This document shows, one piece after another, positions 6,548 through 9,699 of a stretch of DNA of 9,699 bases. How positions within the stretch are numbered: the stretch's first letter is position 1; each line of letters begins with the position of its first letter. The notes under the pieces are model-generated. The model had not been told where the DNA came from and did not search any database. It saw only the letters and a program-made list of their open reading frames with translations. Both the position numbers and the translations under genes were made by a program. The stretch covers positions 1-9,699 of the forward strand of contig JABEUL010000076.1 of the NCBI GenBank assembly GCA_013044465.1. Direction: 5' to 3'. The DNA comes from Acidimicrobiales bacterium (GTDB lineage Bacteria; Actinomycetota; Acidimicrobiia; Acidimicrobiales; JABEUL01).

Positions 6548-8212
6548 GCAGAAGCTACTGCAGAGAGTGATACGAAGAAGCCTTCGGCAATTTCTTCTCT
6601 TGCACGTGCAGTACGAAAAGATTTTGAAATTTCACGATATTCTGTTTTCAACCTAGACGAGCAAAAAAGCCGCAGTGAATCATGGGCCCTGGTAGCAAGA
6701 CCGACGATACTTGGGTTTTTAGCAGTGGTTGCAATTGTTTTAGGTGCCAGCCAGCCAGGCTCTCCATTTACCCTAAAACAGCCAGGTGCGTGGTTTTTTG
6801 GGATTGACCAGCCACCTATTGTATCTGGCAGTACTCCAGCCCCTACTGTCGGCCTTTTCCTGGGTCTGATCGGAGTCTATGGAGGTTTGTTTGTTTTTAT
6901 GCGGGCTTGGTGGGTTCTAGAGAGAACTACAAAGAGAAATCCGGGTATTTCCATTAAAGTACTTGCCGTAGTTTTCATGCTTTGGGTAATCCCACTTTTA
7001 ATGGCTCCACCCTTATTCAGCAGAGACTCCTACTCTTATGCTGGACAAGGTGAGATGGTTAGTCAAGGAATAAGCCCATACCGATATGGAGTCAACGTTC
7101 TGGGTCAAAATGCCAATCCATATTACAACCAGGTCGACCCGCTTTGGCAGTACACACCGGTTCCATATGGTCCGCTAGATCTTGCACTTGCAGGACTGCT
7201 GATGAGTATTGCCGGACATAAAGAACTATTAATGATTGTACTTTTGAGAGTGGTAATGGGTGTATGTGGAATAGTTGCTGCAGGAGTCTATTTTCCGCGA
7301 ATCGCACGAATGTTAGGTCGAGATCCGGCTCAATCTTTCACCTTAGCCTTACTGAGTCCAGTTGTAATTCTTCACTTAATTGGCGGGATACATAACGATG
7401 CATTAATGATTGGTTTGATGCTTCCCGGCCTTGCATATGCATTGGGTGGAAGGCCAGTTGTGGGAATAGTTCTATGCGCATTGGCCGCATTAATCAAAGC
7501 TCCAGCATTTGTAGCCGTTGGCTTCATAGGGTGGAATTGGCCCGGAAGTGATGCTCCGCTATCACTTAGGTTCAAATATAGTACCTATTCCGCAGTGATT
7601 GCTCTCGGAGTAATGGCATTGGCTACCTGGCCAACCGGTTTGGGTTGGGGCTGGGTAAAGGATTTGAGTGCCCCTGATGCAGTAGTTTCCTGGATGGCAC
7701 CAGTTACAGGAATTGGCATAGGACTCTCGCGCATTTCACATGCTATAGGTCTGCCGATTTCGGGAAGTACATTGTTAAATGTCATAAGAAAGTTAGGTAC
7801 AGCTAGTTCAGTTGTTGCTGCAGTTTATCTCTTAGTTAAAAGTCACAAAAATAATTGGATTAGATCGCTTGGAATTGCACTGATACTTAGCGTTGTGCTT
7901 TCTCCCGTGGTTCAACCCTGGTATCTAAGTTGGGGCCTTGTGTTATTGGCATTTAGCATTGAAGGCTGGCAGAAAAAAACTTGCATGGCCTTGGCAGTGG
8001 TCTCTTCATTTGTTGAACTTCCCGGAGGCAGACAGCTTTTATACCAACTAGGAGCAGCCAACCCCATTTTTGTGGTGCCATCTGTCTTAATATTGGGCTT
8101 TGTTTTGCTGGGGCCATGCATTCCATGGATGGCAAGAGTTAAAAGTAATTTTCAAAAGGTTCAGGAAAGATCAGTTTCGATGGTAGGGGCTAAACAATCA
8201 ACTGATATATAG
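6545..8212 (+). CDS. mptB: MptB-like polyprenol-phosphomannose-dependent alpha-1,6-mannosyltransferase
   Basis: 555-aa polytopic GT-C fold membrane enzyme. The family moves mannose from polyprenyl-phosphomannose onto the growing alpha-1,6-mannan backbone of lipomannan on the outer face of the membrane. Typical segments are SRDSYSYAGQG at 159-169 (loop with the likely catalytic Asp161), ISPYRYG (176-182), VDPLWQYTPVPYGP (197-210), GGIHNDALMIG (280-290), a KAP motif near 320, and VQPWYLSWGL near 458-467. A soluble tail of about 50 residues precedes a dozen or so membrane helices. The start is TTG, supported by GAGGAAAG (6534-6541). MptA or another member of this mannosyltransferase group is possible; by eye I cannot separate paralogues. 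It lies downstream of tRNA-Tyr without a visible terminator, and its 3' end overlaps the convergent acetyltransferase gene. Confidence 0.85.
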   Translation: MAEATAESDTKKPSAISSLARAVRKDFEISRYSVFNLDEQKSRSESWALVARPTILGFLAVVAIVLGASQPGSPFTLKQPGAWFFGIDQPPIVSGSTPAPTVGLFLGLIGVYGGLFVFMRAWWVLERTTKRNPGISIKVLAVVFMLWVIPLLMAPPLFSRDSYSYAGQGEMVSQGISPYRYGVNVLGQNANPYYNQVDPLWQYTPVPYGPLDLALAGLLMSIAGHKELLMIVLLRVVMGVCGIVAAGVYFPRIARMLGRDPAQSFTLALLSPVVILHLIGGIHNDALMIGLMLPGLAYALGGRPVVGIVLCALAALIKAPAFVAVGFIGWNWPGSDAPLSLRFKYSTYSAVIALGVMALATWPTGLGWGWVKDLSAPDAVVSWMAPVTGIGIGLSRISHAIGLPISGSTLLNVIRKLGTASSVVAAVYLLVKSHKNNWIRSLGIALILSVVLSPVVQPWYLSWGLVLLAFSIEGWQKKTCMALAVVSSFVELPGGRQLLYQLGAANPIFVVPSVLILGFVLLGPCIPWMARVKSNFQKVQERSVSMVGAKQSTDI

Positions 8213-8729
8213 TCACATCTAGCCACTTTCCAAATTTTCTTCCGACTTCCTTTTCTGTTCCAACTAGTTCAAAGCCGTGTTTTTTGTGAAGTTTGATCGA
8301 AGCTTCGTTGTTTCCAGAAATTCGGGCAATCATAGAGTGGAAGCCATGTAACTTTGCTCGCTCAATAAGATCGACTAGCAATAAGGAGCCGATTTGTTTT
8401 CCACGAAAGCGGGAGTCTACGTATATTGAATTCTCACAAGTCGTAGAATAACCAGGGCGATCCCTAAACGGAGAAAGTGCTCCAAACCCTGCAACTATTC
8501 CATTGTTTTCTCCCAGATTTACTATTACGACGTTTGCTGGATACACTCCTTGATGGTTTTGAATCCACTTATCTTGAGAATTTTTAGTCCGGGGTCTAAG
8601 GTCAAATGTGGATGTAGTGTTGAGCACCTCGTTGTTGTAAATGGCAGAAATCTGAGAAGAATCTTCTAGTGAAGCCAATCTGACGAAGACCTCGCTCGAA
8701 TTTCTGAAATCTGGTGAAGTGAGTCCCAT
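8190..8729 (-). CDS. GNAT N-acetyltransferase, phosphinothricin acetyltransferase (Pat/YncA) type
   Basis: 179 aa from the ATG at 8729. It would use acetyl-CoA to acetylate the amino group of a small molecule; relatives act on phosphinothricin, methionine sulfoximine or similar amino acids, and the substrate here is unknown. Family marks are VRLASLEDSSQISAIYNNEV (N-terminal strand and helix), PRTKNSQDKWI, the acetyl-CoA loop RFRGKQIGSLLL, and the end ASIKLHKKHGFELVGTEKEVGRKFGKWLDV, which is close to Pat proteins. The open frame extends to a TTG at 8834, adding 35 residues outside the family domain. That TTG has no SD on its strand, so I prefer the ATG, although its SD (AGAGAAAG) is weak. Its 3' end overlaps the end of convergent mptB by 23 bases. 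Its upstream neighbour, tRNA-Thr, is divergent. Confidence 0.85.
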   Translation of the reverse strand: MGLTSPDFRNSSEVFVRLASLEDSSQISAIYNNEVLNTTSTFDLRPRTKNSQDKWIQNHQGVYPANVVIVNLGENNGIVAGFGALSPFRDRPGYSTTCENSIYVDSRFRGKQIGSLLLVDLIERAKLHGFHSMIARISGNNEASIKLHKKHGFELVGTEKEVGRKFGKWLDVTIYQLIV

Positions 8730-8867
8730 TAGGGCTTTCTCTGATTTCCAAGCAACGTCACTGCCTATTTCGTCCACGTTTCTATCGTATATGTAATATG
8801 TGATTTCCAAAGTTTTTAAGGAGGGATATCCCAAAGAATGTAAAATAGGAGGTCCATCAATTTGGTC

Positions 8868-8940
8868 GCCCCCTTAGCTCAGTAGGTAGAGCACAGCCAT
8901 GGTAAGGCTGTTGTCGTCGGTTCGATTCCGACAGGGGGCT
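8868..8940 (+). tRNA. tRNA-Thr (anticodon GGT)
   Basis: 73 nt. Acceptor GCCCCCT / AGGGGGC (8868-8874 / 8933-8939), D stem GCTC/GAGC, anticodon stem CAGCC / GGCTG with loop ATGGTAA and anticodon GGT at 8901-8903, T arm GTCGG-TTCGATT-CCGAC, discriminator T at 8940. CCA is not encoded. A TAAAAT box at 8841-8846 could be its -10, but no good -35 fits. Three bases separate it from tRNA-Met, so the two are surely cotranscribed. Confidence 0.97.
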
Positions 8941-8943
8941 CAG

Positions 8944-9016
8944 GGCGGCGTAGCTCAGTTGGCAGAGCACACGGCTCATAATCGTGATGTCGCGGGTTCG
9001 AGTCCCGCCGCCGCTA
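8944..9016 (+). tRNA. tRNA-Met (anticodon CAT), elongator type
   Basis: 73 nt. Acceptor GGCGGCG / CGCCGCT (8944-8950 / 9009-9015, with a terminal G-U pair), D stem GCTC/GAGC, anticodon stem CACGG / TCGTG with loop CTCATAA, T arm GCGGG-TTCGAGT-CCCGC, discriminator A. CCA is not encoded. The anticodon stem lacks the three G-C pairs of initiator tRNA. The Thr-Met-rpmG context favours elongator Met over lysidine-modified Ile(CAT), but the sequence alone does not settle that. Confidence 0.93.
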
Positions 9017-9095
9017 CAAAAGTACACGTTATGGGCACTAAAATTATTAAGTAACCACATGCGATAAGCTTCATGAGGGTCTGAATTGAGGGAAA

Positions 9096-9260
9096 ATGGC
9101 AAAAAATGAGAAGCGTATATTAGTCACCTTGGCTTGCGAAGAGTGCAAGAGAAGGAACTACATTACGAAAAAAAATAAGATAAATGACAGAGAGCGAATG
9201 GAAATTCGTAAATTCTGCAAGTGGGACAGGCGCCACACGCTTCACCGCGAAACTAGATAA
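9096..9260 (+). CDS. rpmG: 50S ribosomal protein L33
   Basis: 54 aa, normal L33 length. It begins MAKNEKRILVTLACEEC, has RRNYITKKN (19-27), and ends RRHTLHRETR, all strongly L33. L33 binds 23S rRNA near the E site of the large subunit. The zinc-ribbon form has two CxxC pairs; here the first is complete (C14, C17) but the second has C41 followed by D44 in place of the fourth cysteine. The SD GAGGG (9088-9092) lies close to the ATG. It follows tRNA-Thr and tRNA-Met as in many actinobacteria, but secE does not follow; a sigma-factor gene does. Confidence 0.96.
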   Translation: MAKNEKRILVTLACEECKRRNYITKKNKINDRERMEIRKFCKWDRRHTLHRETR

Positions 9261-9325
9261 CCAGCATCTTGTCGTTGCAGCAGGAGGCTTTTTATTCTAA
9301 AAAGCGATCATCTCGATGTGAGGTG

Positions 9326-9699
9326 GTGAGCGAGCAAGCCTTGACACTTTTAGCAATAAATGGCGATTCTGAAGCCTTTTCTACTCTTGTTGAGCTGAGC
9401 TTTGAGAGGACCTATGCGCTTGCTTTTCGTCTCACCCAGGACCGAGATGATGCGTTGGATGTAGTTCAAGATGCTTACCTGAGAGCCTACCGCTCAATTG
9501 GAACCTTTAGGGGGGAGTCGGCATTCGAGACTTGGTTATATCGGATTACGGCAAATTCGGCCTTATCCTATCTTGGCAAGCGTAAAAAGCACAGGCAGTC
9601 TGAGCTAGATGAGGCAAGGCAAAACTCTAAACATAGAGTGCCTGCAAATATCTATGAGTCAGGAGTTCTTGACAGCGATCGGTTGGCAAAGGCGTTAAA
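9326..9699 (+). CDS. ECF-type sigma-70 family RNA polymerase sigma factor, 3' end cut by the window edge
   Basis: 124 codons are visible. The region holds sigma domain 2: GDSEAFSTLV (13-22), then DDALDVVQDAYLRAYRSIGTF (about 41-61, region 2.2, core polymerase binding) and FETWLYRITANSALSYLGKRKK (about 67-88, regions 2.3-2.4, -10 recognition and melting). A charged linker follows, and domain 4 would lie beyond the edge. ECF factors direct polymerase to stress or envelope regulons and are usually held by an anti-sigma factor encoded next door; any such gene would be outside the window. The GTG at 9326 gives the natural family start, but the GAGG before it is only about two bases away. GTG 9323 and upstream TTG codons are alternatives, since the frame stays open into rpmG. 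It is not the sigma-28 type that would read the pilin promoter. Confidence 0.88.
   Translation, partial: MSEQALTLLAINGDSEAFSTLVELSFERTYALAFRLTQDRDDALDVVQDAYLRAYRSIGTFRGESAFETWLYRITANSALSYLGKRKKHRQSELDEARQNSKHRVPANIYESGVLDSDRLAKAL

Noticed and set aside
8823..8832. Perfect palindrome GGGATATCCC near the GNAT gene and the tRNA-Thr promoter region
   Set aside because: Ten bases can occur by chance, there is no second copy, and no regulator family is implied.
8730..8834. N-terminal 35-residue extension of the GNAT frame from TTG 8834
   Set aside because: There is no SD on that strand, a rare start codon, and no counterpart in the family domain. I keep it only as an alternative start.
8857..9102. 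81-codon frame on the - strand across the tRNA-Thr/tRNA-Met region
   Set aside because: It is antisense to two well-formed tRNAs. Peptides such as GGGTRTRD...VLCQLSYAALS are the familiar spurious product of translating tRNA complements.
9281..9300. AGGAGG and T-run after rpmG as an SD sequence or terminator
   Set aside because: No in-frame start codon lies at SD distance and no stem precedes the T-run, so neither reading is supported.

Overview
The window looks like chromosomal DNA of a monoderm actinobacterium of moderate to low GC (roughly mid-40s percent by eye, not computed). Three things point there. The mannosyltransferase is of the MptB type, which belongs to actinobacterial lipomannan-type glycolipid synthesis. 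The type IV pilus (T4P) genes include no outer-membrane secretin or PilP. The tRNA-Thr / tRNA-Met / rpmG block is typical of that phylum. None of the three tRNAs encodes its 3' CCA. An aquatic, streamlined lineage is possible, but that is a guess.

Region 1 (1-5736) is a T4P operon on the + strand: a PilT-type ATPase cut by the left edge, the PilC platform protein, a PilM-PilN fusion, a PilO-like protein, a class III (type IV) prepilin, and a strong intrinsic terminator. The ATPase drives retraction, PilC is the membrane platform, PilM/N/O form the inner alignment complex, and the prepilin is the fibre subunit. The prepilin has its own leader with what reads as a sigma-28 (FliA/SigD/WhiG-type) promoter, TCAA-N15-GCCGATAT. 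This suggests that the subunit is expressed separately from the assembly machinery, under a motility or development-type sigma factor. This promoter is the most interesting item in the window.

Region 2 (5770-6448) holds yajQ on the - strand, convergent with the pilin operon. Its sigma-70 promoter sits so close to the ATG that the mRNA should be almost leaderless. tRNA-Tyr diverges from it with its own good promoter.

Region 3 (6545-8834) has an MptB-like polyprenol-phosphomannose-dependent mannosyltransferase (TTG start) and, convergent and overlapping it by 23 bases, a phosphinothricin-acetyltransferase-like GNAT enzyme.

Region 4 (8868-9699) has tRNA-Thr(GGT), tRNA-Met(CAT) and rpmG (ribosomal protein L33, with one zinc-ligand cysteine replaced). 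Then comes the 5' part of an ECF-type sigma factor, cut by the right edge, where secE-nusG often lies. No stretch longer than 300 bases lacks a gene. I see no insertion sequence, CRISPR array, integrase or other sign of recent transfer.
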